NCBI GenBank assembly: GCA_905198125.1
Contig: CAJKBH010000044.1
Coordinates: forward strand, 1 to 22,568
From: an uncultured Porphyromonadaceae bacterium
GTDB taxonomy: Bacteria; Bacteroidota; Bacteroidia; Bacteroidales; Muribaculaceae
Direction: 5' to 3'
Length of the DNA: 22,568 bases
The notes beneath the pieces are model-generated. The model saw nothing but the letters and a program-made list of their open reading frames with translations. It did not search any database and was not told the DNA's origin. A program made the position numbers and the translations under genes. This document shows, piece by piece, positions 1 through 7,741 of this stretch (position 1 is its first letter; every line of letters begins with the position of its first letter).

Positions 1-292
1 CATCACGACAACCAATCTTGCGTTAACCTTAAAAATCTAATACCATGAAAAACTCAATGCAAAATTACAAATTCTTTTCTAAAACAATGCTATAAAACAT
101 AAAATATTTCTTGCAATTAACACGAATTAACAAAATGTACACTAAAATATTGAGCAATTAACATAAATTCACAATAAAAACATCTGTGTGGTATCTGATA
201 TTTATTTTTGAAGCAGGATTGGAAATCAAATTGAGTGTTATGTTTTCAGTTTTTTTGTTTAAATTTGTAGTCATCACGCATATCAGCCGATT
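1..292. other. AT-rich intergenic region, no gene recognised
   Basis: This stretch is strongly AT-rich, unlike the GC-richer coding DNA around it. I see no convincing gene in it. A 16-codon reading frame at 45-95 (+) begins like a secreted protein but stops at once. The only functional element I can suggest is a promoter close to the following gene (260-267). The region starts at the window edge, so it could also contain the downstream flank of a gene further left. Confidence 0.6.
260..267 (+). promoter_or_regulatory. Candidate Bacteroidota -7 element (TAAATTTG)
   Basis: TAAATTTG matches the Bacteroidota -7 consensus TAnnTTTG exactly and lies 25 nt before the ATG at 293. The expected TTTG element about 19-20 nt upstream is not clear. 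The nearest partial match is TTG at 231-233, which is too far away. This is a plausible but unproven promoter. Confidence 0.4.
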
Positions 293-1888
293 ATGAATGA
301 GATTCAGAAATATCCGATAGGGGTACAGAACTTTGAGAAAATTATCCGTAATGGATTCCTGTATATTGATAAGACGGAATTCATCTACCGCCTCATCACT
401 AAAGGAGAGTATTATTTTCTGAGCCGTCCGCGACGGTTCGGCAAGAGTCTGTTGCTTTCTACGCTTGAGGCGTTCTTTCGGGGCAAACGTGAATTGTTCA
501 AAGGTCTGGCAATTGACAGTCACGACGACATTACATGGGAGGAATACCCGGTCCTGCACCTTGATCTCAATGCGCAAGACTATACCAAGGACGACTCGTC
601 TCTTGACCAGGTGCTTGAAAGTAATCTGGCGTACTGGGAGAATATTTATGGAGTACAATATACTCCCGATAGTTTCTCTCTGCGTTTTAAAAGAGTCATC
701 GAGACCATCCACAGCACTGCCGGCAGACAGGTAGTGGTGCTCATTGATGAATACGACAAGCCGTTGCTGCAGAATATCGGCAAGAGCCGTCGGGACAGAC
801 AAAACAGATTCCGCGAGACCTTGAAGGGATTCTACGGAGTGCTGAAGACATGCGATCCCTATATCCGCTTCGCTTTCCTTACAGGCGTGACAAAGTTCGG
901 CAAGGTCAGCGTGTTCTCCGACTTGAACAACTTGCGCGACCTGACTATGGAACCGGAATATAACTCGATATGCGGCATCACGGAGACGGAACTTATTACA
1001 TATATGCGGAACGGCATCGAGCTGCTGGCCGAGAAGCAGCGTATGAGCTTCGAGGACACATGCGCACGCCTGAAAAAAAGTTATGACGGCTATCGTTTCT
1101 CGGAGGATGAGGCCGAGGGTATATACAATCCCTTCAGCCTTCTCAACGTGATGGAATCGCGCCGCTTTGCGGATTACTGGTTCCTTACTGCAACTCCGAC
1201 CATGCTTGTGGAGCTTCTTCGCGACCGGAACATCGACCTGTCGCGCCTCGACGGTGCCACACGTACCGAAAACGAACTGATGGGACTCGATCCCGAATTC
1301 AGCGATCCGATACCGTTGCTGTTCCAGAGCGGCTACCTTACAATCAAAGGTACACGCAAGATGGGCGAACGCACTCTTTACCGTCTCGGCTTTCCCAATT
1401 CGGAGGTTCAGAACGGAATGATGGAGGCTCTGTTCCCATTCTATGTAAACCGAAACGATGGCTCCGAAGGCGCCATGCTGATTTACGATTGCGTCTCGTT
1501 TCTTGAAGAAGGCGATGTCGAGGGATTCATGAACATATTGAAGTCCCTGCTGGCCGGAGTGCCGTACAGCGAGACCGGAGACAATGGCAAGGTGTATGAG
1601 GGCCGGTTTCGCGATGTTATGTATATCGTGTGCAAGCTGATGGGCATGAGCGTGCAGTGCGAGCTGCACACCGGACTCGGCCGTATCGACATGACGGTGG
1701 AGACCGACAGCTACATCTATGTCATGGAGTTCAAGGTAGACAAATCGCCTGAGACCGCGTTAGCCCAGATTGACGAAAAACATTACGCCGACCGCTATCT
1801 TGCCGATTCCCGCACCGTGGTCAAGGTAGGAGTGGAATTCTCATCCACGGAGCGCAACATCACAGCCTGGGCCATTGCCGCAGAATAA
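293..1888 (+). CDS. AAA-ATPase-like / PD-(D/E)XK nuclease-superfamily protein
   Basis: This 531-residue protein has the two-domain layout of a family very common in gut Bacteroidales: an N-terminal AAA-ATPase-like domain (PF09820 type) and a C-terminal PD-(D/E)XK domain (PF08011 type). The start MNEIQKYPIGVQNF is typical. A P-loop-like RPRRFGKS lies at residues 45-52 and a Walker B-like VVVLIDEYDKP at 147-157. The C-terminal nuclease-like signature is GRID (463-466) followed by EFK (479-481), so the D...ExK residues are present. Length is normal and the frame is intact. The biological role of the family is not established; defence, mobile-element and regulatory roles have been suggested by analogy only. 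It is a paralogue of the protein at 20245-21804. It appears monocistronic, with a possible promoter at 260-267 and a strong hairpin after its stop. Confidence 0.85.
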   Translation: MNEIQKYPIGVQNFEKIIRNGFLYIDKTEFIYRLITKGEYYFLSRPRRFGKSLLLSTLEAFFRGKRELFKGLAIDSHDDITWEEYPVLHLDLNAQDYTKDDSSLDQVLESNLAYWENIYGVQYTPDSFSLRFKRVIETIHSTAGRQVVVLIDEYDKPLLQNIGKSRRDRQNRFRETLKGFYGVLKTCDPYIRFAFLTGVTKFGKVSVFSDLNNLRDLTMEPEYNSICGITETELITYMRNGIELLAEKQRMSFEDTCARLKKSYDGYRFSEDEAEGIYNPFSLLNVMESRRFADYWFLTATPTMLVELLRDRNIDLSRLDGATRTENELMGLDPEFSDPIPLLFQSGYLTIKGTRKMGERTLYRLGFPNSEVQNGMMEALFPFYVNRNDGSEGAMLIYDCVSFLEEGDVEGFMNILKSLLAGVPYSETGDNGKVYEGRFRDVMYIVCKLMGMSVQCELHTGLGRIDMTVETDSYIYVMEFKVDKSPETALAQIDEKHYADRYLADSRTVVKVGVEFSSTERNITAWAIAAE

Positions 1889-1911
1889 ATTAGTATAAGA
1901 GGTCAGATAAT

Positions 1912-1967
1912 AATCGAATAATAGCCGAAAGTGGGTTGAAAATACCACTTTCGGCTATTATTCGATT
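1912..1967. terminator. Perfect 23-bp inverted repeat, probable bidirectional terminator
   Basis: The arms 1912-1934 and 1945-1967 are perfect reverse complements (23 bp) around a 10-nt loop. The structure lies between two convergent genes with stops at 1888 and 1981. That position fits a shared bidirectional terminator. There is no long U-tract on either side, although the outer part of the stem is AT-rich. The unusually long and perfect stem could also mark a dispersed palindromic element. Confidence 0.6.
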
Positions 1968-1980
1968 GGGGGTTGTGATT

Positions 1981-3534
1981 TTACTGGTTCGGAAGTTTTG
2001 TGACGACGGTGTCGCGGTTGCGCCAGCGGCTGATGCCGGTGCGCTTGGACGACAGCACTGTGCTCTGGCTGCGCAGACGGTTCTCCGTGTAGCCGCAGCA
2101 ACTGCACCGGAAGTGCTCGCGGTACTGGTCGGTGCGCACCTGCTGGCGGTAGGTGGTCGTTTCCATGTCCTGATTAATGTTCGTGATCAGGGTTCGGTTG
2201 GTCTTCATGCTGAAACCGTCCTGGTATTTCACGTGGGTGTATTCCTCGGTGGCCGTGCTGTTGTCCTTGACAACACGGTCCTCCGAGGCATCGCGCATAC
2301 TTGTGGTGGAGTCAAGACTGTCGGTGCTGACATAACCGATGGTGTCAAGACGGCGGCATTTGGGACAGCGGCGGTGCGGCACGTCGTTGTCGAGCGACCA
2401 GGCCACAATCTTGTAAATGAAATATACCACAGGCATCATCAGCAGCGCGAACAATGCGTAAGCACCCCACAGTATCAGGCACACGTACCAGTAATATGCC
2501 GATACGATGCCGACCACTGCGGCCAGGAGCAGCAGCATACGGTCGCCCAACGGATAGAACGCATAGCGCCAGTGCATCAGCGCCCATATAAAGGCCACGG
2601 GCAACGCGCCGAGGCAGAATATCCAAATCAGCTCCCCGATGAATCCGAATATGTAGACTATATATTTCAGCACGGTCTGCATGGCGCCGTCGCCGAATCT
2701 GGTGGCACGATAGAGGTTGGACCGTATCAGCCACGACGTTAGCGGCATATCGGCTATCCTGTCGGTCCAGGGCAGATATTTCAGGGCATATCCGTTGCGG
2801 TAGCGGTCGTGCTTATAGGTGTGGCTGACGGCTTTGCCTTCGGCGTCGAACGTGACGGACGGCAGATACAGATGGCCGTCAGCTTTATCAAGCGTATTGA
2901 CGAAAAACGAGACGCGGCGTCCTCCCTTGCCGTCGGGCACATTAAGTTGCGCGGGGCCGATGAGTTTCTCGCAGTTTTCAAGCGTCAGTTCAGGCAGTTT
3001 CGATTCAAATTTCTCCTTGGTCATGATGGCCTGACGCGGTTCGGCCTCGAACGCCAGCTTGTTCACGCCATCAAATACGGGGAGGAAATTGGTGGATCCG
3101 AGATGTTCCACCTTGGTGCTGTCCTCGGTCACGCCCTCGAAATCCTTCAACTCCCCGGAGTCGTGGAACAAGGCTTTGGTCACATTCACTTTCTGACCTT
3201 TGGCGGGTCCGTATTTGGGAATGACGGGTATGTCTATCTGGTCGGGGCGCAGAAATGCGCGAGTGCCGTCGGGCGTGACGGCAAGATATTTCAGGAACAG
3301 ACCGTCGCCCGAATAACCGGCAATCTGCACCTCGGTCCCGGCGGCGACAGGGACCTTGACGGCATCATCCTTATCGAACTCCGCTGTCATTTTGGTGGCT
3401 GTCGGCACGGTGAATGTCTGTTCGCTGAGCCTGGGCTTGCGTGTCGGTATCATAACGTCCACGAGCAGCACGAACAGTAATACTGAGAAAAGAATAACCT
3501 CGAAGTTCAGCAGTCGGGATAATTTTATTTTCAT
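1981..3534 (-). CDS. Multi-pass membrane protein with C-terminal zinc-ribbon-like region
   Basis: I do not recognise this 517-residue protein as a named family. The start is taken at the ATG at 3534; an in-frame TTG lies five codons upstream. One N-terminal membrane segment (about residues 8-28) is followed by a predicted extracytoplasmic region of about 250 residues. That region begins with a stretch resembling a bacterial SH3-like fold (VPVAAGTEVQIAGYSGDG). A cluster of about four hydrophobic segments spans roughly 284-382. The C-terminal 128 residues contain CPKC at 390-393 and CSCC at 477-480, which could form one zinc ribbon split by a polar, Ser/Thr-rich insert of about 83 residues. The extreme C-terminus is basic. 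It has its own promoter (3600-3629) and appears to be transcribed alone. Function is unknown. Confidence 0.75.
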   Translation of the reverse strand: MKIKLSRLLNFEVILFSVLLFVLLVDVMIPTRKPRLSEQTFTVPTATKMTAEFDKDDAVKVPVAAGTEVQIAGYSGDGLFLKYLAVTPDGTRAFLRPDQIDIPVIPKYGPAKGQKVNVTKALFHDSGELKDFEGVTEDSTKVEHLGSTNFLPVFDGVNKLAFEAEPRQAIMTKEKFESKLPELTLENCEKLIGPAQLNVPDGKGGRRVSFFVNTLDKADGHLYLPSVTFDAEGKAVSHTYKHDRYRNGYALKYLPWTDRIADMPLTSWLIRSNLYRATRFGDGAMQTVLKYIVYIFGFIGELIWIFCLGALPVAFIWALMHWRYAFYPLGDRMLLLLAAVVGIVSAYYWYVCLILWGAYALFALLMMPVVYFIYKIVAWSLDNDVPHRRCPKCRRLDTIGYVSTDSLDSTTSMRDASEDRVVKDNSTATEEYTHVKYQDGFSMKTNRTLITNINQDMETTTYRQQVRTDQYREHFRCSCCGYTENRLRSQSTVLSSKRTGISRWRNRDTVVTKLPNQ

Positions 3535-3599
3535 AACGATGTCGGTCAAAAAAGGTGATGCGTTTTAGTCTGTTGAAGAAAGTATTAGTATTCAACGCA

Positions 3600-3629
3600 C
3601 AAAGATAATAAAATAATCTGAATTGCAAC
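3600..3629 (-). promoter_or_regulatory. Bacteroidota-type promoter for the membrane protein gene
   Basis: On the minus strand, TATCTTTG (3607-3600) matches TAnnTTTG perfectly. GTTG (3629-3626) sits 18 nt upstream as a near match to the -33 TTTG. Transcription would start near 3593, giving a leader of about 60 nt to the ATG at 3534. Confidence 0.7.
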
Positions 3630-3651
3630 GATAATGTTATGGACAGACCTT

Positions 3652-3685
3652 AAAAAACGACTCCGCATCGACGAGGTGCGGAGTC
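3652..3685 (-). terminator. Rho-independent terminator of tRNA-Gly
   Basis: GACTCCGCA (3659-3667) and TGCGGAGTC (3677-3685) form a perfect 9-bp GC-rich stem with a 9-nt loop. On the minus strand the stem is followed after one base by TTTTTT (3657-3652). It lies 21 nt after the tRNA 3' end, so it ends the tRNA transcript and perhaps read-through from the nonulosonate genes. Confidence 0.9.
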
Positions 3686-3705
3686 AATATGTGATGAATT
3701 ATTTG

Positions 3706-3778
3706 AGCGGTAAACGGGGCTCGAACCCGCGACCCTCAGCTTGGGAAGCTGATGCTCTACCAACTGAGCTACTACCGC
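3706..3778 (-). tRNA. tRNA-Gly(CCC)
   Basis: The minus strand folds into a complete 73-nt cloverleaf. The acceptor stem starts GCGGTAG and pairs with TTACCGC, with one G-T wobble. The D-arm region contains AGCTCAGTTGGTAGAGC. The anticodon stem TCAGC/GCTGA encloses the loop TTCCCAA, giving anticodon CCC. The T-arm contains GGTTCGAGCCC. The discriminator is T, and CCA is not encoded (the next bases are CAA). It reads GGG glycine codons. The terminator at 3652-3685 follows and a promoter lies at 3841-3872. Confidence 0.96.
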
Positions 3779-3840
3779 GTGATGTTGGTATTGAAACCGT
3801 AAATGTCAACACTTAAAATATGTGCCGTTGGTTTCGGTTG

Positions 3841-3872
3841 CAAATTTACAAATTATTTTGATAATCTACAAG
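3841..3872 (-). promoter_or_regulatory. Candidate promoter of tRNA-Gly
   Basis: On the minus strand TAAATTTG (3848-3841) matches TAnnTTTG, and CTTG (3872-3869) lies 20 nt upstream as a partial -33 element. The -33 element overlaps the last codons of the preceding CBS-nucleotidyltransferase gene. Transcription would begin about 57 nt before the tRNA. Confidence 0.6.
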
Positions 3873-4909
3873 TGTTTGGCCAGGTCCTGGGCCTTGCGGT
3901 ACTCGTCGGGGGTGCCTATGTCGATCCAGAGGCCGGTGAGGGGATAGCGGATCACGGGCTGGTGGTCGGCCACGAGGGCCTGTATCAGGTCGGTGGCGTT
4001 GAATACCCGGCCTTCGGGGATGTAACGTAACGCCTCGCGGCGAATCAGATAGATGCCGGCGTTGGCGTACATGTTATAGACTGGTTTTTCTTCCACGCCG
4101 AGAATGTTCCTGCCGTCAATGTCAAAGATTCCGTAAGGCACCGAGATAGTATAAGGTACAGCCGCCGCCGACATCATGGCTCCGTTCTGCTTGAAATGCA
4201 GATAGAAGTCCTCGTAGTCAATGTCGGTCAGCAGGTCGGAATTCATCACCAATATGGTGTCGTTGTGGAAATCCGGCACAAGCCTCAGCGACCCGATGGT
4301 GCCGAAAAACTGAGTCTCGGCCACGCAATTCACGTTGGCGCCGGCTTCGGTCGGCACTGAGAAATGCTCCTTAAGTTGTTCCTTAAGATAATTGACCGTG
4401 ACGGAGAAATCCTTCACGCCATATTTGGCCAGCGCATCGATGTTGAGGTCTATGATGGGCTTGCTGCCTATTTTCAGCAATGGCTTCGGGGTGGTCAATG
4501 TCAGGGGGCGCAGGCGTTCTCCCTTGCCGCCGGCCATCAGCACGGCATCGACCGGCAGTGCTGCCTTGGCGCGTGTCAGGTCTATCACATCAAGAATATG
4601 GTGTGCGGCATCAAGTACCGGCACCAACAGAATGCCCCGCTGACGCATCCGCTTCAGCTCGTATGCCTGCGACAACGAGCTGAGATACGAGAAATCGCGG
4701 TGCATGGCGTTTTCCACAGGACTGTTTACCTCATGCCCGGCTATCAGCGCGCGGCGGACGTCGCCGTCGGTCAGGGTGCCGACCATAACGCCATTGTCGT
4801 CGACCACGAACAGCGTCATGGAGCGCGACTTAACCAGGTTCAGCCGCTTCAGGGCCTCGCGTATCGGTTCCGACACATTTATGGTGTAATCCTCGATTTT
4901 CATATTCAT
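3866..4909 (-). CDS. CBS-domain sugar nucleotidyltransferase (PtmE-like)
   Basis: This 347-residue protein joins an N-terminal CBS-domain pair (about residues 8-115, including VVDDNGVMVGTLTDGD at 35-50) to a nucleotidyltransferase domain. The latter has the nucleotide-binding signature LMAGGKGERLRPLT at 124-137 and a metal-binding NSD near 223-225. Fusion of CBS to NTP transferase is the architecture of PtmE, which makes GDP-glucosamine in legionaminic acid synthesis in Campylobacter. The equivalent role here, activating GlcN-1-P or a related sugar phosphate, is inferred from architecture and cluster context. The CBS pair may bind an adenylate ligand and tune activity. The start at 4909 overlaps the preceding stop by 4 nt (ATGA); a second in-frame ATG lies at 4903. 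It is the last gene of the nonulosonate set. Confidence 0.8.
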   Translation of the reverse strand: MNMKIEDYTINVSEPIREALKRLNLVKSRSMTLFVVDDNGVMVGTLTDGDVRRALIAGHEVNSPVENAMHRDFSYLSSLSQAYELKRMRQRGILLVPVLDAAHHILDVIDLTRAKAALPVDAVLMAGGKGERLRPLTLTTPKPLLKIGSKPIIDLNIDALAKYGVKDFSVTVNYLKEQLKEHFSVPTEAGANVNCVAETQFFGTIGSLRLVPDFHNDTILVMNSDLLTDIDYEDFYLHFKQNGAMMSAAAVPYTISVPYGIFDIDGRNILGVEEKPVYNMYANAGIYLIRREALRYIPEGRVFNATDLIQALVADHQPVIRYPLTGLWIDIGTPDEYRKAQDLAKHL

Positions 4910-5610
4910 TTCTCGTTAATGTCCAACATACCCTCTTTCAGCATCAGTTCCGCTATCTTCCAGTCCAGCATGGTGTCGAGGTCCAGCGAATGAATCTCGT
5001 CCATCACATATTTGCGGATGTGCCTGAACTTGGACAGGGGAGACTTGCGGAGCGCTCGGGGGTCTATCACATACACCGCGCCGTTGTATTCCCAGGCTTC
5101 GGGGGCGTCCTGGCGGCGTACATATTGCCCGTTTCCTTTCGACAGCTTAAGGAACCCGTCGGCATCCTCCTCAAAGCAATTGTAGTAAGGATTGGCTTTG
5201 GCGGCTGTGACGCTCACCACCATGTCGGTGCCCGGCCCGAACAATGCCATGGCGCCCCTGATGTCCTCAGGGCGGCGGAACGGCGAAGTGGGCTGCAGCA
5301 ACACGATGGCATCATAATGGATTCCCTGCTGCTCGTAATGGTCCAGGGCATGAAGCAACACCTCGTAAGTGCCGCATGTGTCGGTGGCCAGCCGGGCCGG
5401 CCGCACGAAAGGCACGTGAAGCCCGTAGTCCTCTACGGTGCGGATTATTTCCGGGTCATCGGTCGTGACGCATATATCGGCGTCAGGCGCTACCGAGCGC
5501 GCCTGGTCTATGGCGTGGCATATCAGCGGCTTGCCCCCTAACGGACGGATATTCTTGTGCGGAATTCCCTTGCTGCCGCCGCGTGCCGGTATGATTACGA
5601 GTGTCTTCAT
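4906..5610 (-). CDS. CMP-nonulosonate synthetase (acylneuraminate cytidylyltransferase, NeuA/LegF family)
   Basis: This 234-residue enzyme belongs to the family that transfers CMP from CTP to a nine-carbon 2-keto acid, the final activation before transfer to a glycan. It carries the family signature IIPARGGSKGIPHKN at residues 6-20. It also has VTTDDPEI in the substrate region, LLQPTSPFR in the middle, and an aspartate-rich metal-binding end, HSLDLDTMLDW, near residue 210. Length is normal for a single-domain enzyme with no esterase extension. Motifs alone do not tell NeuA from LegF or PseF; the neighbouring PtmE-like gene and dehydratase favour a legionaminate-type substrate. It overlaps both neighbours by 4 nt, which suggests tight translational coupling. 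Confidence 0.88.
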   Translation of the reverse strand: MKTLVIIPARGGSKGIPHKNIRPLGGKPLICHAIDQARSVAPDADICVTTDDPEIIRTVEDYGLHVPFVRPARLATDTCGTYEVLLHALDHYEQQGIHYDAIVLLQPTSPFRRPEDIRGAMALFGPGTDMVVSVTAAKANPYYNCFEEDADGFLKLSKGNGQYVRRQDAPEAWEYNGAVYVIDPRALRKSPLSKFRHIRKYVMDEIHSLDLDTMLDWKIAELMLKEGMLDINEK

Positions 5611-6725
5611 AGATAACGGGCTTTGATTTCAGCTATGACTCGCTGTGCGCTGTGACCGTCGCCGAAATAAGGATCCGAGGGATAATGAGTGTCGGGAATC
5701 AGTGCCAATGCCTCGGCTATATCTTCCTTTGATATGCCACGGGGTGTGATGACGTTGGCGCACAGATGGCGCCCTTTCTGGCGGTCGCCGATGTTTACGG
5801 TCGGCACCCCGACAAACGGAGTCTCAAGGATTCCGCTGGAGGTGTTGCCCACCAAGGCGTAAGCCTGGCGCATCATCGACAGGTACCGGCGGTGGCCCAA
5901 CGAATGAATGAACCGGAACATGGGATTGGCGTCACACACCTTGCGGTAGTAATCGTTCAGTTCCGCGCCGCCGGCGTCTGCGTTGGCGGCTGTGATCACC
6001 ACCTCGGTGTCGGGCAGTTCGGCCATAGCTTCGATTGCGTTGCGGGCAATGGTCATGCTTGTTTCCATCGTGGCCTTGGTCTCGGGATGGATGGTGCATA
6101 GAATCCAGCGGCGGTCAGGGTCAAGCCCCAGGTTTTCGGCCAGTTCGGCGCGCGACATAGGTTCGGTACGCACGAAAGTCTCCAGTCCCGGTTCGCCTAC
6201 ATTCACCACGGGCTTGCGGCCCTCGGTAATGGTTCTGACACGTTGTGCCGACGGTTCGGTGCAAGGCAGGTGCAGGTCGGCCATCATGGTGACGGCGTCG
6301 CGTATCTGGTTGTCGATGGCGCCCTCCGTGATGTCGCCGCCGGAGATGTGGGCTATCGGTATGTTGAGTATCAGGGCCACGCTGCATACGGCCAACAGCT
6401 CGTAACGGTCGCCCAACACCAACAGCACGTCCGGGCGCAGTTCGGACTGCGCGTCTGCTATGGATATGGCGCACATCCCCGTCGACTTGGCAATGCCTGT
6501 GTCGGTGGAGGTAGACAGAAGGAATTCCACCCTCCTGTCAATGTGATGGCCGTCGGCCTCGATCTGGCGCACCGTCATACCCTGGTCGGGCGACAGGTGA
6601 CCGCCTCCGGCTATCAGCTGCAGCTCGATGTCCGGCTCACGCTCCATGTCGGTGATGATCCAGTGCAGCAGGCCGTATTCCGAGCGCGCGCCGGTGAATA
6701 TGCATACTTTCAGTTTACGGGCCAT
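5607..6725 (-). CDS. Hydrolysing NDP-HexNAc 2-epimerase (NeuC/LegG family)
   Basis: This 372-residue protein is of the UDP-GlcNAc 2-epimerase fold. NeuC and LegG release the nucleotide while inverting C2, giving free ManNAc or its 2,4-diacetamido-6-deoxy analogue for condensation with PEP. Recognisable elements are TGARSEYGLL near residue 11, LVLGDRYELLA near 102, HISGGDITEGAIDN near 125, TIHPET in the middle, and GNTSSGILETPFVGVPTVNI near 293, which forms the nucleotide-binding part. Length matches the hydrolysing subfamily. The gene starts 2 nt after the synthase stop and overlaps the cytidylyltransferase start by 4 nt. The nucleotide (UDP or GDP) cannot be told from sequence by eye. Confidence 0.88.
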   Translation of the reverse strand: MARKLKVCIFTGARSEYGLLHWIITDMEREPDIELQLIAGGGHLSPDQGMTVRQIEADGHHIDRRVEFLLSTSTDTGIAKSTGMCAISIADAQSELRPDVLLVLGDRYELLAVCSVALILNIPIAHISGGDITEGAIDNQIRDAVTMMADLHLPCTEPSAQRVRTITEGRKPVVNVGEPGLETFVRTEPMSRAELAENLGLDPDRRWILCTIHPETKATMETSMTIARNAIEAMAELPDTEVVITAANADAGGAELNDYYRKVCDANPMFRFIHSLGHRRYLSMMRQAYALVGNTSSGILETPFVGVPTVNIGDRQKGRHLCANVITPRGISKEDIAEALALIPDTHYPSDPYFGDGHSAQRVIAEIKARYL

Positions 6726-6727
6726 GG

Positions 6728-7741
6728 TCAGAGGGTTATGAGTTCGTCGGTGTTGAAATCGCGCGAAGCCTTCTGCCCGATCACCTGATACCAGCGCATG
6801 GGCGATATGCCGGTGCCGGGGCGTTTTACGGTCACGTTCCGTATCGTGAACGTTTCTCCGGCACGGATAGGCTTGCGCGCCACGATGCTTTTGCGCGCCA
6901 CTTTGAGGTTGGAACTCTCGCTGGGCGTCACATGCTTCTCGGCCGAACCCACGGCCTTCTCCACTATGCGGATGGCCTCGGTCATGGCCTTGAATTCCCC
7001 GGGGTCGGCCGACGCACGATGGTCGGGCCCCGAGGCTGTCTTATCGTAAGTGAAATGCTTCTCTATTATCTTCGCGCCACGGGCCACGGCCGATATCGGC
7101 ACGGCAATGCCCTCGGTGTGGTCGCTGAATCCCACGCCACCGCATCCCAGAGTCGCAAGCTGCTCCATGGCGCAGAGGTTCACGTCCTCGGCCGGCGTAG
7201 GGTATTGGGTGTTGCAGTGCAGCAGATATATGGCCTCACGCTCCACTCCGTTGTCGGTCAGCACCTTGACGGCCTGGCGCACCTCGTCGATGTCGCACAT
7301 GCCGGTGGACATGATCACCGGACCGCCGTACAGCGCGATACGCTCCAGCATCGGCAGGTTCGTGACCTCGCCCGACGGTATTTTCCAGTAATCCATATCG
7401 AGACCGGCCAGGAAGTCGGCACTCTCGATGTCGAAGGGTGATGAAAGGAATCCGATGCCGGTGTCGCGGCACTCACGCGCCAGAACCTTGAAATCCTCGG
7501 GCTTGAGTTCAAGACGGCGCAGCATCTGAAGCTGGCTCTCGTCGCCGCCGCAGTTGCGCTCCTGGTATTCGGCGCGGCACGCATCGGCACAAACCAAGTT
7601 CTCGGCCTTGAAAGTCTGGAACTTGGCATAGTCGGCGCCCGCCTCTTTGGCAAGGTGCACCATTGAGACGGCCCGTTGTAGGTCGCCCCCGTGATTGACG
7701 CCTATTTCGGCTATTATGATGGTGTGATTTGGTTTCAGCAT
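6728..7741 (-). CDS. Nonulosonic acid synthase (NeuB/LegI family)
   Basis: This 337-residue enzyme condenses PEP with a ManNAc-type six-carbon sugar to make a nine-carbon nonulosonic acid. The N-terminal TIM barrel begins with IIIAEIGVNHGGD at residues 8-20. It continues with KFQTFKAENLV, LSSPFD, a PSGE motif, STGMCD, LHCNTQYPTP and GFSDHTEG, all typical of NeuB-type synthases. The C-terminal SAF (antifreeze-like) domain, from about residue 280, contains SIVARKPIRAGE. Length is normal. The start overlaps the acetyltransferase end by 7 nt. The family includes NeuB, LegI and PseI; LegI is favoured by the neighbouring CBS-nucleotidyltransferase, but the true substrate is uncertain because no aminotransferase is present. 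Confidence 0.9.
   Translation of the reverse strand: MLKPNHTIIIAEIGVNHGGDLQRAVSMVHLAKEAGADYAKFQTFKAENLVCADACRAEYQERNCGGDESQLQMLRRLELKPEDFKVLARECRDTGIGFLSSPFDIESADFLAGLDMDYWKIPSGEVTNLPMLERIALYGGPVIMSTGMCDIDEVRQAVKVLTDNGVEREAIYLLHCNTQYPTPAEDVNLCAMEQLATLGCGGVGFSDHTEGIAVPISAVARGAKIIEKHFTYDKTASGPDHRASADPGEFKAMTEAIRIVEKAVGSAEKHVTPSESSNLKVARKSIVARKPIRAGETFTIRNVTVKRPGTGISPMRWYQVIGQKASRDFNTDELITL

Noticed and set aside
45..95. 16-codon plus-strand frame starting MKNSMQNYKFF
   Set aside because: It starts like a Bacteroidota secreted protein but stops before any signal segment. No continuation is visible, so it is likely chance.
113..173. Imperfect 20-nt direct repeat (113-132 and 154-173, 17 of 20 matching)
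   Set aside because: The DNA is very AT-rich, so such similarity can arise by chance. There is no third copy or associated element.
158..1669. Minus-strand open frame opposite the first AAA/PD-(D/E)XK gene
   Set aside because: It is a shadow of a gene with clear motifs, and its translated sequence resembles no protein family.
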